Positions 17,833 through 26,524 are shown, numbered from the stretch's first letter. The stretch: DNA of 64,000 nt from an uncultured Muribaculaceae bacterium (GCA_904502025.1 CAJGDJ010000001.1:1-64000); one strand, 5' to 3'. A program made the numbers and translations. The notes: a model not told the origin generated them from the sequence alone.

Positions 17833-18752
17833 CACTGTTTGAATCTTAAAAAATTGTTTGCTTTGGCTTGAACGAGTTTTTCTCCTTCTGCCACATTTTC
17901 TGTAACCCAAATGTTACCACCTATTACTGCATTTGCTCCAACGGTTATGCGACCAAGAATAGAGGCATTAGAATATATAACTACGTTATCGCCAATGATA
18001 GGGTGTCGTGGAATACCTTTGATTGGATTTCCGTCGGCATCGGTGTCGAAACTTTTTGCACCGAGAGTTACACCTTGATATAGTTTTACATTATTTCCAA
18101 TAATTGCAGTTGCTCCCACTACGATTCCAGTGCCATGGTCGATTGTAAAACCCTCTCCAATAGTGGCTGCAGGGTGAATATCGATACCTGTTTCGCTGTG
18201 AGCCTGCTCGCTAATCATGCGAGGAATGATAGGCACTTCGAGCTTTACCAATTCGTGTGCAATGCGATAATTGCTAATCGCACGAATGGCAGGATAGCAA
18301 TATATCACTTCGTCGGTTGATATTGCAGCAGGGTCGCCAAGATATGTAGCTTTGACATCGGTAAAAAGCATGCGACGCAATTCGGGTAGATTTGCGATAA
18401 ATTGGTCGGCTTTATCTTGAGCCAAATGAGTGATATTATTGAGATTGAAGTCTTGATTTTTAGGAGAATTGAAATACAATCCGGCAGTGATTTGCTCTAC
18501 GAGAATCTCTCGCAACTGTTCACAACGAATACCCACATAATGTGTTACGTTATTGTTGTTCACATCACTATCGCCAAAGAAGCCCGGAAAAATCAATCCT
18601 CTGCACAAATCCACAATGCGAGCAACCGACTGCTGTGAAGGCAACGGCTCGCCATATTGGCGAAGGTGACACACATCTTTGATGTTTTCTTTACAAGACA
18701 ACGCTTTGATTGCTTTCTTGAGCGTTTCTTCAGAATGATTTTTTGCTCCCAT
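17832..18752 (-). CDS. cysE: serine O-acetyltransferase
   Basis: 306 residues from ATG 18752 (TTG at 18761 rejected). Makes O-acetylserine from serine and acetyl-CoA for cysteine synthesis. After a helical N-terminal domain, the left-handed beta-helix is clear: ETGIDIHPAATIGEGFTIDHGTG (catalytic His region), VVGATAIIGNNVKLYQGVTLGA and NVVIYSNASILGRITVGANAVIGG. This longer form (about 300 residues) matches the EpsC-type enzymes of Bacteroidota. First gene of the operon running to pdxB. Confidence 0.93.
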   Translation of the reverse strand: MGAKNHSEETLKKAIKALSCKENIKDVCHLRQYGEPLPSQQSVARIVDLCRGLIFPGFFGDSDVNNNNVTHYVGIRCEQLREILVEQITAGLYFNSPKNQDFNLNNITHLAQDKADQFIANLPELRRMLFTDVKATYLGDPAAISTDEVIYCYPAIRAISNYRIAHELVKLEVPIIPRMISEQAHSETGIDIHPAATIGEGFTIDHGTGIVVGATAIIGNNVKLYQGVTLGAKSFDTDADGNPIKGIPRHPIIGDNVVIYSNASILGRITVGANAVIGGNIWVTENVAEGEKLVQAKANNFLRFKQ

Positions 18753-18777
18753 TGTTGTCAATTTATCTAATTAACTG

Positions 18778-18785
18778 CAAAGATA
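18778..18785 (-). promoter_or_regulatory. cysE: -7 box (TATCTTTG) of the cysE operon
   Basis: Exact TAnnTTTG match 26 bases upstream of the cysE start, with little room for a long leader. Confidence 0.6.
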
Positions 18786-18895
18786 GTGTAAATTGAGAGC
18801 AATAACAAGAATAAAATTTATTTTAATTATGGTATTGTCTAAATGTCGCCTACCTTTAGCATCAGTCAACGATAGAAAGAATTGGTAATAAGTAA

Positions 18896-18923
18896 GGGTG
18901 TGCAAGTTGAATTTTGCACACCC
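18896..18923 (-). terminator. stem-loop terminator after the 200-residue secreted protein gene
   Basis: GGGTGTGCAA (18896-18905) pairs with TTGCACACCC (18914-18923), 8-base loop. It lies 25 bases past the stop at 18949. Confidence 0.65.
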
Positions 18924-18948
18924 CCACGTGATAAGAAAATAATCTTTA

Positions 18949-19551
18949 TTAGTTCCTATCGTATCGTTTAATTTCTAATGATGACACATTTAATGTGCCC
19001 TCTCCATATCGAATCACTCCAAAAGTACTATTGATAATATTAATAGGATGTTTTTTAACTTCCATATTGTCAATACTAAAGATGATGTTTCTTCCTTTTC
19101 TTTCTAATTGGAGTAATACGTCATTCTTATTCCCCTTTTTTAATATGATTGGATTTGTTCTGACACGTCGGAATTTACCATCATAGTAACGCCCAATACA
19201 AGCTTCTTTTTCACGTACAAGGAATACCCAATAGTTGAGCTCATCTTCATAGTTAAAAACAATCCCAACAAAATCCTCATCATTAATTTTGGGCTTATTA
19301 AATGTCACTGATGCCGTAAAATCCTCATCATAGGAAATCGGGAGGTTGCAAATTGAGCTTAAGGGCGTTGCATCTGACTTATTTTCAAGCATCAACATCT
19401 CATTCATCAAAACGACCGACCCATTGTCGGAAAATGATTCGTCCCAATTGAATTTGTTTTGTTCAAAACTTTCTTTAATGGTGACCATCTGTTGTGCAAA
19501 ACAGATGTTGCAAATCAAGAAAACTAACTGAACAAGGAATATTTTTTTCAT
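18949..19551 (-). CDS. secreted jelly-roll (LamG/DUF1080-like) protein
   Basis: 200 residues. Signal peptide MKKIFLVQLVFLICNICFAQ, then a single beta-sandwich domain: VTIKESFEQNKFNWDES, DFTASVTFNKPKINDEDFVGIVFNYEDELNYWVFLV, RRKGRNIIFSIDN-like strands and FGVIRYGEGTLNVSSLEIKRY. This pattern is that of concanavalin-type glucanase or 3-keto-disaccharide-hydrolase folds used for carbohydrate binding. No catalytic residues can be assigned. It lies 29 bases after the 228-residue gene and is probably cotranscribed with it. Confidence 0.6.
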   Translation of the reverse strand: MKKIFLVQLVFLICNICFAQQMVTIKESFEQNKFNWDESFSDNGSVVLMNEMLMLENKSDATPLSSICNLPISYDEDFTASVTFNKPKINDEDFVGIVFNYEDELNYWVFLVREKEACIGRYYDGKFRRVRTNPIILKKGNKNDVLLQLERKGRNIIFSIDNMEVKKHPINIINSTFGVIRYGEGTLNVSSLEIKRYDRN

Positions 19552-19580
19552 AAACTAATACGTTTCGTCTTTGGATATAC

Positions 19581-20267
19581 TTATAAATTAGATCCTAATG
19601 TTGTTTGCAATTCAGATACTACTGAAGCGTATTTTTTTAGCAAACGATCATAGTCGAAGAAGCATTGATCGGAGTATCCACAATCCAAAAGGGATTTTTG
19701 TGATTGTAATTTTACCCTAAATGAAATCTCATTATCTCCGGTAAATTGCAATTTGATCTCAAGACGGGTTCTTACAGCTTGTCCTGAATTCTTGAATCTT
19801 CTTACACTCCACGCTGTACGTATCCAACCGGCAGACTTATCGCGTATCTCAACATTTTCAAAATTGTTGGTTGCGATATTCATAAGTCGTTTCCAAACCT
19901 CATCTTCAGTCATTCCCTGCTTTGCAGTAACGCTAAAATAGTTATTGGCATAACTAATACCATCTTCATCACCCAAGGTGTTTGCATGAGCTTCGTCTTC
20001 TACTAATGTATAAGATACGACATTTTTAGGATTATCTTTGTATAATCGTACGGTACGTTCGCAATATCCGGGAGCCTCAAACTTTAAGATTACAAAATCC
20101 ATATTTCTTTTGAAATCTATTTCATACGATCCATTGCCAACTTCTGCCCCATTAAGGAATATCTTGGCAGTCTCAGGGATTACATGTACAGTTTTTTTCT
20201 TCGCCGATATAGGCTGAAAAGCACATGCCACAATTAGAGTAAGGAATAAAAAACTTTTAAGTTTCAT
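19581..20267 (-). CDS. secreted protein with N-terminal PEGA-like domain
   Basis: 228 residues. Signal peptide MKLKSFLFLTLIVACAFQPISA. Residues 25-85 (VHVIPETAKIFLNGAEVGNGSYEIDFKRNMDFVILKFEAPGY) match the PEGA surface-domain pattern; the rest (EDEVWKRLMNIATNNFENVEIRDKSAGWIRTAWSVRRF) is a compact domain of unknown role, with GWIRTAW seen in other Bacteroidota lipoprotein-like proteins. Exported to periplasm or surface. Its upstream region contains the strongly structured element at 20350-20519, which could be its leader. Confidence 0.6.
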   Translation of the reverse strand: MKLKSFLFLTLIVACAFQPISAKKKTVHVIPETAKIFLNGAEVGNGSYEIDFKRNMDFVILKFEAPGYCERTVRLYKDNPKNVVSYTLVEDEAHANTLGDEDGISYANNYFSVTAKQGMTEDEVWKRLMNIATNNFENVEIRDKSAGWIRTAWSVRRFKNSGQAVRTRLEIKLQFTGDNEISFRVKLQSQKSLLDCGYSDQCFFDYDRLLKKYASVVSELQTTLGSNL

Positions 20268-20349
20268 AATAAAATGTATGTGCCTCCTATGTCCTCTAAT
20301 TTGGCATTAAAATTATTTATAAAACAGAAAGCGTAGGACATTGTTCAGT

Positions 20350-20519
20350 TTATCTCATCTGAGGCATCGCCAAACGCCTTATCGGTAATAAACAGTCCAC
20401 TCCCACGCCTTATCGAGTATCTCGATCCCTTGCCGGGAGTGGATAAACGACAAACATGAGCGTCTTAAACTGCTAAACCCTACCGATTAAAATTTGGCGA
20501 ATTTCAGATGAAGGATAAA
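20350..20519 (-). ncRNA. long interrupted hairpin: candidate structured RNA (6S-like shape) or leader of the 19581-20267 gene
   Basis: Five nested complementary pairs form one long rod: TCATCTGA/TCAGATGA (20355-20362, 20504-20511), TCGCC/GGCGA (20367-20371, 20496-20500), ATCGGTA/TACCGAT (20381-20387, 20481-20487), TCCACTCCC/GGGAGTGGA (20396-20404, 20435-20443) and ATCGAG/CTCGAT (20412-20417, 20421-20426). An asymmetric bubble separates the third and fourth stems. A TATTTTTG -7 box at 20594-20601 (minus) would transcribe it. The closing stem, central bubble and apical hairpin resemble 6S RNA; the alternatives are a cis leader or an inverted-repeat mobile element. It fills the 350-base gap between genes. 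Confidence 0.5.
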
Positions 20520-20563
20520 GCAAAAACGCTTTCGAAAATAAGTAATGTCTCTTGCTGTAATGA

Positions 20564-20577
20564 CACAACGCGTTGTG
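20564..20577. other. perfect 14-bp palindrome
   Basis: CACAACGCGTTGTG reads the same on both strands. It lies between the candidate minus-strand promoter at 20594-20601 and the long hairpin, so it may be an operator or a 5' hairpin of the RNA. Confidence 0.5.
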
Positions 20578-20593
20578 CCTAACAAGATTGATG

Positions 20594-20601
20594 CAAAAAT
20601 A
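20594..20601 (-). promoter_or_regulatory. -7 box (TATTTTTG) upstream of the structured RNA
   Basis: Matches TAnnTTTG. Transcription from here would pass through the palindrome and the long hairpin before reaching the start at 20267, giving a leader of about 320 bases. Confidence 0.4.
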
Positions 20602-20680
20602 GTAATTATTAACGAGATTGAAAAATAGTATAGTTAAATTTATTATTTTTGTGATATATCTGTATTCTCAGTATTCTAAG

Positions 20681-21229
20681 ATGCAAGGAAAATATATAAA
20701 AAATTATCGGACATCAATAATAAAAATATGGCAATATGATTCGCCTTGTGGAGCTTTGCTTCTTGGTGATTATACGGGGCAGTTGTGCCTGTGTGATTGG
20801 ATATTGCCTTTGCGACAAACTCTTGCATTAAAACGTGTTTCAAGGTTTTTTGATGCAATCTGTACAGATGGCAAAACTCCATTGGTAGAGCGAGTTGTTG
20901 CTCAGTTAGATGAATACTTTAAGGGTGTTCGACGAGATTTTGACTTGCCGTTGCTAATGGTAGGAACTGATTTTCAGCAACGAGTGTGGCAAGAATTATT
21001 ACAAATCCCTTATGGCGAAACGATATCGTATCTACATCTTGCCAATCACATTGGACGCCCACGAGCAGTGAGGGCTGTGGCATCGGCATGTGGTGCAAAT
21101 CTTATGTCTATAATCATACCGTGTCATCGTGTGATAGGGAATGACGGGACTGTTACCGGATATGCAGGAGGTGTTGATGCAAAGCGTTTTTTGCTTGAAT
21201 TAGAAGCTAAAAATAGTGTGAGATTGTGA
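20681..21229 (+). CDS. ogt: methylated-DNA-[protein]-cysteine S-methyltransferase
   Basis: 182 residues from ATG 20681 (the frame is open upstream to 20618). Removes methyl groups from O6-methylguanine onto its own cysteine. The active-site motif IIPCHRVIGNDG and the helix-turn-helix segment YGETISYLHLANHIGRPRAVRAVASACGAN are intact. The N-terminus QYDSPCGALLLGDYTGQLCLCDW is typical. The stretch just after the chosen start (20703-20718) contains TTATCGGACATCAATA, which resembles the ends of the inverted-repeat elements at 12860 and 37596, so the N-terminus may have been altered by an insertion. Its stop overlaps the first base of a 62-bp direct repeat. Confidence 0.9.
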   Translation: MQGKYIKNYRTSIIKIWQYDSPCGALLLGDYTGQLCLCDWILPLRQTLALKRVSRFFDAICTDGKTPLVERVVAQLDEYFKGVRRDFDLPLLMVGTDFQQRVWQELLQIPYGETISYLHLANHIGRPRAVRAVASACGANLMSIIIPCHRVIGNDGTVTGYAGGVDAKRFLLELEAKNSVRL

Positions 21230-21290
21230 AAATCGTCAGTCAACTGACAAAATTTACGTAAAAATCGTCAATACACTGACGATTTTTACT
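21229..21290. repeat. 62-bp direct repeat, left copy
   Basis: Identical in all 62 bases to 22445-22506. Contains GTCAGTCAACTGAC (inverted GTCAGT/ACTGAC) and AAAATCGTCA-ATACAC-TGACGATTTT (10-bp arms). It begins at the last base of the ogt stop and runs into the promoter of the ATPase gene. Confidence 0.95.
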
Positions 21291-21297
21291 ATATTTG
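21290..21297 (+). promoter_or_regulatory. -7 box (TATATTTG) of the DUF4143 ATPase gene
   Basis: Exact TAnnTTTG match 20 bases before the ATG; the palindrome of the 62-bp repeat covers the -33 region, so the repeat is a likely operator. Confidence 0.55.
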
Positions 21298-21317
21298 CAA
21301 AAAATAAGAAGTAAACT

Positions 21318-22445
21318 ATGGTAATAAAGCGAATATTACAAGAAGAAATTTTTAGGCGAATAACTCCTGGGAAAGTCATTATTATATATGGAGCTCGTAG
21401 AGTGGGAAAGACTTTTTTATTACGTGAATTAGTTAATTCATTTGAAGGGAAAACGTTGCTTCTAAATGGCGAAGACTATGATGTTCAGTCAATGTTGGCA
21501 AATCGATCGGTTGCCAATTATCGTCATTTGTTTAATGGTGTTGACTTATTGGCTATAGATGAGGCTCAAAATATTCCGGAGATAGGCAATGTATTAAAAC
21601 TTATTGTTGATGAGATAGATGGAATAAGAGTTGTTGCAAGTGGGTCATCTTCATTTGATTTGTTGAATAAAACAGGAGAACCTTTAGTTGGACGTAGTGT
21701 AAAATTCCAATTGCCACCATTGAGTAGTAAAGAAATTTCAAGTGTGGAAACTCCATTTGAGATGAAACAAAATCTTGAGTTACGAATGCTTTATGGTTCT
21801 TATCCTGAGGTGGTTACTATGTTAAATAATGATGAGCGAATAGAATATTTACGTGAAATAGTAGATTCGTATTTATTAAAAGATATTTTAGCAGTAGATG
21901 GGATTAAAAATGCATCAAAGATGCAAAATTTATTGCGATTGATTGCTCTGCAAGTGGGAAGTGAAGTGAGTTATGATGAACTCGGCACACAACTCGGGAT
22001 TAGTAAAAATACGGTTGAACGTTATCTTGATTTGTTGTCGAAAGTATTTGTTGTGTATAGGGTAGGTGCGTTTGCTCGAAATCTTCGCAAAGAAGTTTGT
22101 AAGGCTGGTAAATGGTATTTTTATGATAATGGTGTGAGAAATGCGATTATAAATAATTTTTCTCCACTTGCATTGCGTAACGATGTGGGCTCCCTTTGGG
22201 AGAATTATTTTATAAGTGAACGTCGTAAATATATCTATAATAATCATAAACATATAGAGCAATATTTTTGGCGCACATATGACAAGCAAGAACTTGATTT
22301 GGTAGAAGAATGCGATGGAAAATTATTTGCAATGGAAATAAAATGGGGGAATAAAACCCCTAAATTACCTATTGTTTTTGCAAATGCATATAAAGAAGTT
22401 GAATATCAAGTGATAAATAGAGATAATTACCTATATTGGGTGTAA
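21318..22445 (+). CDS. AAA ATPase with DUF4143 domain
   Basis: 375 residues. Walker A GARRVGKT (25-32), Walker B LLAIDEAQNI (about 75-84), then a winged-helix part (YDELGTQLGISKNTVERYLDLLSKVFVVYRV) and a C-terminal DUF4143-type nuclease-like region (LWENYFISERRKYIYNN ... QELDLVEECDGKLFAMEIKWG). These are common, often patchily distributed Bacteroidales and archaeal proteins of unknown role. The gene lies between two exact 62-bp direct repeats: the first covers its promoter and the second begins at the last base of its stop codon. This cassette-like layout suggests gain by recombination. A related gene at 51438-52634 is broken. Confidence 0.85.
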   Translation: MVIKRILQEEIFRRITPGKVIIIYGARRVGKTFLLRELVNSFEGKTLLLNGEDYDVQSMLANRSVANYRHLFNGVDLLAIDEAQNIPEIGNVLKLIVDEIDGIRVVASGSSSFDLLNKTGEPLVGRSVKFQLPPLSSKEISSVETPFEMKQNLELRMLYGSYPEVVTMLNNDERIEYLREIVDSYLLKDILAVDGIKNASKMQNLLRLIALQVGSEVSYDELGTQLGISKNTVERYLDLLSKVFVVYRVGAFARNLRKEVCKAGKWYFYDNGVRNAIINNFSPLALRNDVGSLWENYFISERRKYIYNNHKHIEQYFWRTYDKQELDLVEECDGKLFAMEIKWGNKTPKLPIVFANAYKEVEYQVINRDNYLYWV

Positions 22446-22506
22446 AAATCGTCAGTCAACTGACAAAATTTACGTAAAAATCGTCAATACACTGACGATT
22501 TTTACT
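22445..22506. repeat. 62-bp direct repeat, right copy
   Basis: Exact copy of 21229-21290, beginning at the last base of the ATPase stop. The downstream bases (TTTCTTG) differ from those after the left copy, which has the TATATTTG promoter box. The AAAATCGTCA/TGACGATTTT arms followed by T residues could also terminate transcription here. Confidence 0.95.
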
Positions 22507-22554
22507 TTTCTTGTAGTTCCAATATGAATTATTGAATGAGATGTGGCTTGAGCC

Positions 22555-23550
22555 CTATTTTTGTACTCGGCGTTTTTCAAGAGCGATTGCTGCAAACGTG
22601 TAGATGCCGAGAAGAATGAGCAAGAGTGTTTGAGAGCCTAACACAAGGTTGGCAAATGCCAATGAAACGCCATTGTTGGGTAACCCATATATGCTTAATC
22701 CGAATATAACAGCCCATTGCCACGGCCCGATGCCTCCGTTTGATGGGACAGCCATTGCGATGCTCGATAAAGCAAAACACACAAGTGCAGCCAAAACGCC
22801 ATGATTTTCAATAACGGCTGTTGTTTCTTTGAATGCGAAAAACGCAACAAATAGCTGAACGAAATAGCACCCCCATATTGCGATAGTGAGCAGCAGCCAT
22901 TGTCCTTTCCCTTTCATTTTGGCGATGGCGGTAAATCCCACCCAAAGTCCATGGATAAACCCTATAATTTTTGAAATCAATTTGTTCTCTTTCTTTTTTG
23001 CAAAGAGCCACCACGCCACAATCATTAATGCCACAATCACAATCCATAACCATGGCGACGAAATGAGTGCGAGTAATTTATGATATAATTCAGTGTTTTG
23101 TGCAAGATATTTGGTTATCGCACCACTTGCAAGCATAAATGTTGAAAGTGTAAGAATTATTACAGCAGCCAAGTCGGCAAGGCGATCGGCAACCATAGAG
23201 CCAAAAACAGTGGTAAACGATGCATTTTGACGTTGTGAAATGTAGGTCGTTCGCCACACTTCGCCAAGACGTGGAAACACAAGGTTTACGGCGTATGTGC
23301 CAAAGATACTATAGATTAAATTTTTTAAAGGAGGATTAATGTTGAGGGCTTGCAACTGAATACGCCAACGCATAGCACGAAACACATGTGAAAATATGCT
23401 GAGAAACAATGCCAATCCAATCCACCAAAAGTTACACTCATTGCGTATTGTGGCTATCATATCATCGAAATCTATGCCGGTAAATAACAGGTAGCATAAT
23501 CCGACGCTAATCACTAAAGGCACACCATATTGTAATATTTTTCTGAGCAT
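22555..23550 (-). CDS. flippase-like / lysylphosphatidylglycerol synthase-type membrane protein
   Basis: 331 residues with about 8 hydrophobic spans. It shows the family pattern of UPF0104 / LPG-synthase transmembrane proteins: HVFRAMRWRIQL near residue 60, YAVNLVFPRLGEVWRTTYIS near 95 and SNGGIGPWQWAVIFGL near 275. Members move lipids or polyprenyl-linked sugars across the inner membrane. Only the membrane part is present; there is no soluble transferase domain. Substrate unknown. A TATCTTTG promoter box lies 30 bases upstream. Confidence 0.8.
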   Translation of the reverse strand: MLRKILQYGVPLVISVGLCYLLFTGIDFDDMIATIRNECNFWWIGLALFLSIFSHVFRAMRWRIQLQALNINPPLKNLIYSIFGTYAVNLVFPRLGEVWRTTYISQRQNASFTTVFGSMVADRLADLAAVIILTLSTFMLASGAITKYLAQNTELYHKLLALISSPWLWIVIVALMIVAWWLFAKKKENKLISKIIGFIHGLWVGFTAIAKMKGKGQWLLLTIAIWGCYFVQLFVAFFAFKETTAVIENHGVLAALVCFALSSIAMAVPSNGGIGPWQWAVIFGLSIYGLPNNGVSLAFANLVLGSQTLLLILLGIYTFAAIALEKRRVQK

Positions 23551-23579
23551 ACAAATTGACTATTAACTGTTTTGCAACG

Positions 23580-23587
23580 CAAAGATA
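23580..23587 (-). promoter_or_regulatory. -7 box (TATCTTTG) upstream of the flippase-like gene
   Basis: Exact TAnnTTTG match 30 bases upstream of the ATG at 23550. Confidence 0.55.
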
Positions 23588-23686
23588 GTTAGAAAATAAC
23601 AACCATATAGAATTTTTGATAAAATTTAGGCTCTTTGTTAATCTAAATTATGAGTTATACGTTATGAATTATGGATTATTTTATGT

Positions 23687-23694
23687 TACCTTTG
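23687..23694 (+). promoter_or_regulatory. pfkA: -7 box (TACCTTTG) of pfkA
   Basis: Exact TAnnTTTG match 43 bases upstream of the pfkA ATG. Confidence 0.6.
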
Positions 23695-23737
23695 CAAAAA
23701 GACTAATTGTGATTTATAAGAATAATCAAATTAAGAT

Positions 23738-24718
23738 ATGGCAGAAATTAAATGTATAGGTATTCTTACTTCGGGTGGCGATGCTCCCGGAATGAATGCG
23801 GCGATTCGTGCCGTAACACGTTCAGCGATATATGCCGGATTTCAAGTAAAAGGCATCTATCGAGGATACAAAGGCATGATTACAAATGAAATTGTTGATT
23901 TCAAAACACAAAATGTGTCAAATATCATACAAATGGGTGGGACTATTCTAAAAACAGCCCGTTGTAAAGAATTTACCACACCCGAAGGGCGTCAGTTGGC
24001 CTACGATACTCTTCGCTCTCATGGCATCGACGCTCTTGTTGTGATAGGTGGCGATGGCTCGTTGACCGGGGCTCGCATCTTTGCTAATGAGTTTAACTTT
24101 CCTATTATAGGGCTTCCCGGCACTATTGATAACGACCTTTATGGCACCGATCTAACAATCGGCTATGACACTGCTCTAAACACAATCATGGAGTGTGTGG
24201 ATAAAATTCGCGACACTGCAACTTCGCATGAACGCCTGTTTTTTATTGAGGTAATGGGACGCGATGCCGGTTTCTTGGCCCTTAACGGAGCAATTGCGTC
24301 GGGTGCTGAAGCTGCGATTATCCCCGAGATTTCAACCCAAGTTGACCAGTTGGCTGAGTTGATTCAAAACGGTTTCCGTAAGAGCAAAAACTCATCTATC
24401 GTGTTGGTGGCCGAAAGCCCGGTTACCGGTGGAGCAATGGCTCTCGCCGAACGTGTTAAGAATGAATATCCCGGATATGATGTGCGAGTGTCGATTCTCG
24501 GACACTTGCAACGTGGGGGCTCTCCCACTGCTCGCGATCGCATTCTCGCTTCACGCATGGGAGCAGCGGCTATTGATGCTCTGCTTGATGACCAACGCAA
24601 TGTGATGATAGGGATAAAGAACGATGAGATTGTATATGTGCCATTCTCTAAAGCAATAAAAAAAGACAAACCTATCAACCGCGACTTGCTCAACACACTA
24701 CATCGCTTGTCGATATAA
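23738..24718 (+). CDS. pfkA: ATP-dependent 6-phosphofructokinase
   Basis: 326 residues, the usual bacterial PfkA length. Phosphorylates fructose 6-phosphate in glycolysis. Motifs: [30 protein letters not shown] (GGDGS rather than GGDDT marks ATP use), [13 protein letters not shown] with the catalytic Asp, [12 protein letters not shown] and [17 protein letters not shown] hairpin terminator follows. Confidence 0.97.
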   Translation: MAEIKCIGILTSGGDAPGMNAAIRAVTRSAIYAGFQVKGIYRGYKGMITNEIVDFKTQNVSNIIQMGGTILKTARCKEFTTPEGRQLAYDTLRSHGIDALVVIGGDGSLTGARIFANEFNFPIIGLPGTIDNDLYGTDLTIGYDTALNTIMECVDKIRDTATSHERLFFIEVMGRDAGFLALNGAIASGAEAAIIPEISTQVDQLAELIQNGFRKSKNSSIVLVAESPVTGGAMALAERVKNEYPGYDVRVSILGHLQRGGSPTARDRILASRMGAAAIDALLDDQRNVMIGIKNDEIVYVPFSKAIKKDKPINRDLLNTLHRLSI

Positions 24719-24741
24719 AAATTAAAATTAAAATTAAAAGC

Positions 24742-24779
24742 ATAAGGGCTGTATCAAAATAAGATGATATAGCCCTTAT
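24742..24779 (+). terminator. terminator between pfkA and the convergent lipoprotein gene
   Basis: ATAAGGGCTGTATC (24742-24755) pairs with GATATAGCCCTTAT (24766-24779), a 14-bp stem with one G-T pair and a 10-base loop, followed by T residues. It can serve both converging genes. Confidence 0.8.
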
Positions 24780-24794
24780 TGCTATTGTTGTTAA

Positions 24795-25499
24795 TTATTT
24801 TTTTGTTAAAATATCACTTCCTCTCACTAATTTATTCCCTTTGAGATTAAATGATTGATGATCATTCTGATTGGAGATAAATGATAGAGTCTTACCATCA
24901 AATGTATAATCTAATATTGTTTTGTCTCCACCATCGCAAATAAAATTACTATAATATAGCAATCTATTATTATCGATTATTTTTAAGAATACTTTCGGAT
25001 TCCAACTTTCTGGAATATCTTCATCATTGACGTCTCCTTCCCAATATCCAATTAAAGAGCAGTCTTTGGCGGGAGCAACATAGTTTAGGTCTTTTGTAAA
25101 TTTATAAATCATGGAGTCACCAGAGAAATCAATCTCTGTTAAAAATAACTCGTTATCGATAACAATAAAATCAACGTTATAATAATCTAATTTTCCTTTA
25201 TTTGTTTCATCGTTATATTCGGAGTTGTAGAACAATGTAGTAGGGTCGTTGGCATAATAATCTAACGAACGGTTTATTAAACATTTTTTGCTGCCGAAAA
25301 ACTCAATATAAGCAACAGATGTGTAAATGCAACCTGAACTTAAATTAGAATTATCGGGATGGGCAATCCATCGAGTCCCGGTAAGTTCGTTGGAACTGAC
25401 ATCTTCTACGTCTGCAACAAGTGCTGGTTCGTCATCATTGCTACAAGCAACCATAACTGAGGCAACAATCAACATTAAAAAGAATCTAATTGTTTTCAT
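24795..25499 (-). CDS. lipoprotein, lipocalin-like
   Basis: 234 residues. Lipoprotein signal MKTIRFFLMLIVASVMVACSNDDEP with an acidic +2 region. The mature part alternates short strands: ELTGTRWIAHPDN, SVAYIEFFGSKKCLIN, KLDYYNVDFIVIDNELFLTEI, MIYKFTKDLNYV and GKTLSFISNQ, like the lipocalin-like lipoproteins that are common in Bacteroidales. Ligand unknown. Last gene of the 31256-24795 run, separated from the SUMF1 gene by 146 bases, so it may or may not be cotranscribed. Confidence 0.6.
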   Translation of the reverse strand: MKTIRFFLMLIVASVMVACSNDDEPALVADVEDVSSNELTGTRWIAHPDNSNLSSGCIYTSVAYIEFFGSKKCLINRSLDYYANDPTTLFYNSEYNDETNKGKLDYYNVDFIVIDNELFLTEIDFSGDSMIYKFTKDLNYVAPAKDCSLIGYWEGDVNDEDIPESWNPKVFLKIIDNNRLLYYSNFICDGGDKTILDYTFDGKTLSFISNQNDHQSFNLKGNKLVRGSDILTKK

Positions 25500-25645
25500 A
25501 ATAAGTAAGGTATTATAACAATTTAATATTAAGCGAATGTATTACAAAAAGAGTGAATAAACAAGCAATATTACATAAAATAACAATATATAGCAATTAA
25601 TAAAATATTACTGCGGTAGATTCACATTCTTTGTGTTAACATCTA

Positions 25646-26524
25646 TTAATTGGCAGAAACTACTAACCGAAAACCAATGTGTTCACATTTGTATTCTGGG
25701 GCTATGGCAGATTTATAAGAAATACGACAATGAGAGTCATTAAGGAGATTCCAGCTACCACCACGTACCACACGTTTTTCTCCATTATCTGCACCTTGAG
25801 GGTTTATAACGTGGTTTACTGAATAATTATCGGAATACCAATCATTACACCACTCCCATACATTTCCACACATATCGTATAAACCTAATTCATTTGGAAT
25901 TTTTGTACCTATTTGAGAATTTTCGTTAAGCCCAAAAGAAGCAACATCTGAAGCATTGTTGCTCCCGGCAAATTTGAAATATTCTCCAAATTGTCCCATT
26001 GAACGCGTATATTCATTATGTTGACCTCCACGAGCAGCATATTCCCATTCAGCTTCAGTTGGCAAGCGATAAGCAATATTTGTAATCTCTTTTAGACGAG
26101 GAATAAATTTATTAACAACATCTGTATAACTCACATCAGTAACAGGGTATAGGTACTCTGAATCCTTAATTGAGTCGGACGAGATGTTTGTCATAACATA
26201 TTTCCATAAAGCTTGAGTTACTTCGTTTTTCATAATATAAAATGATGACACAGAAACTTGATGAACTGATGATTCGTCAGAACATGCTTGCGAATCGAAG
26301 TTTGGAGAATTGGGATCTTCGGCTTGAGCACCCATAAAAAAAGTTCCTTTTTCAACAAAAATCAATTCGCTGTTATTTATCTCGGAAAAAATGCAGACAG
26401 AATCTTTGTTGGCAGGAAGCAGATTTCCTACATTGTTATTAAGATCATCATTATCCGAGCATGAAACAGTTGTGGCACAAATGAAAGAGATTATTAATGC
26501 TTTTCCAAAAAATATTTTTTTCAT
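25646..26524 (-). CDS. SUMF1/formylglycine-generating-enzyme-like lipoprotein
   Basis: 292 residues from the ATG at 26524. Lipoprotein signal MKKIFFGKALIISFICATTVSC. A single FGE-sulfatase domain follows: FVEKGTFFMGAQ, YRLPTEAEWEYAARGG, GLYDMCGNVWEWCNDWY, KRVVRGGSW and a final HIGFRLVV. True FGEs make formylglycine in sulfatases, but many lipoproteins with this fold are structural; the T9SS ring component PorK/GldK is one. This protein is shorter than GldK and sits 69 bases downstream of a T9SS-tailed protease, so a role in anchoring or activating that protease is possible (inference). Confidence 0.8.
   Translation of the reverse strand: MKKIFFGKALIISFICATTVSCSDNDDLNNNVGNLLPANKDSVCIFSEINNSELIFVEKGTFFMGAQAEDPNSPNFDSQACSDESSVHQVSVSSFYIMKNEVTQALWKYVMTNISSDSIKDSEYLYPVTDVSYTDVVNKFIPRLKEITNIAYRLPTEAEWEYAARGGQHNEYTRSMGQFGEYFKFAGSNNASDVASFGLNENSQIGTKIPNELGLYDMCGNVWEWCNDWYSDNYSVNHVINPQGADNGEKRVVRGGSWNLLNDSHCRISYKSAIAPEYKCEHIGFRLVVSAN

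Noticed and set aside
21229..22506. Insertion-sequence ends around the DUF4143 ATPase
   Set aside because: The repeats are direct, 62 bp and contain internal palindromes; the enclosed gene is not a transposase.
25646..26524. SUMF1 lipoprotein as the core T9SS protein GldK/PorK
   Set aside because: Too short, and no other gld/por genes lie next to it; more likely a separate paralogue.
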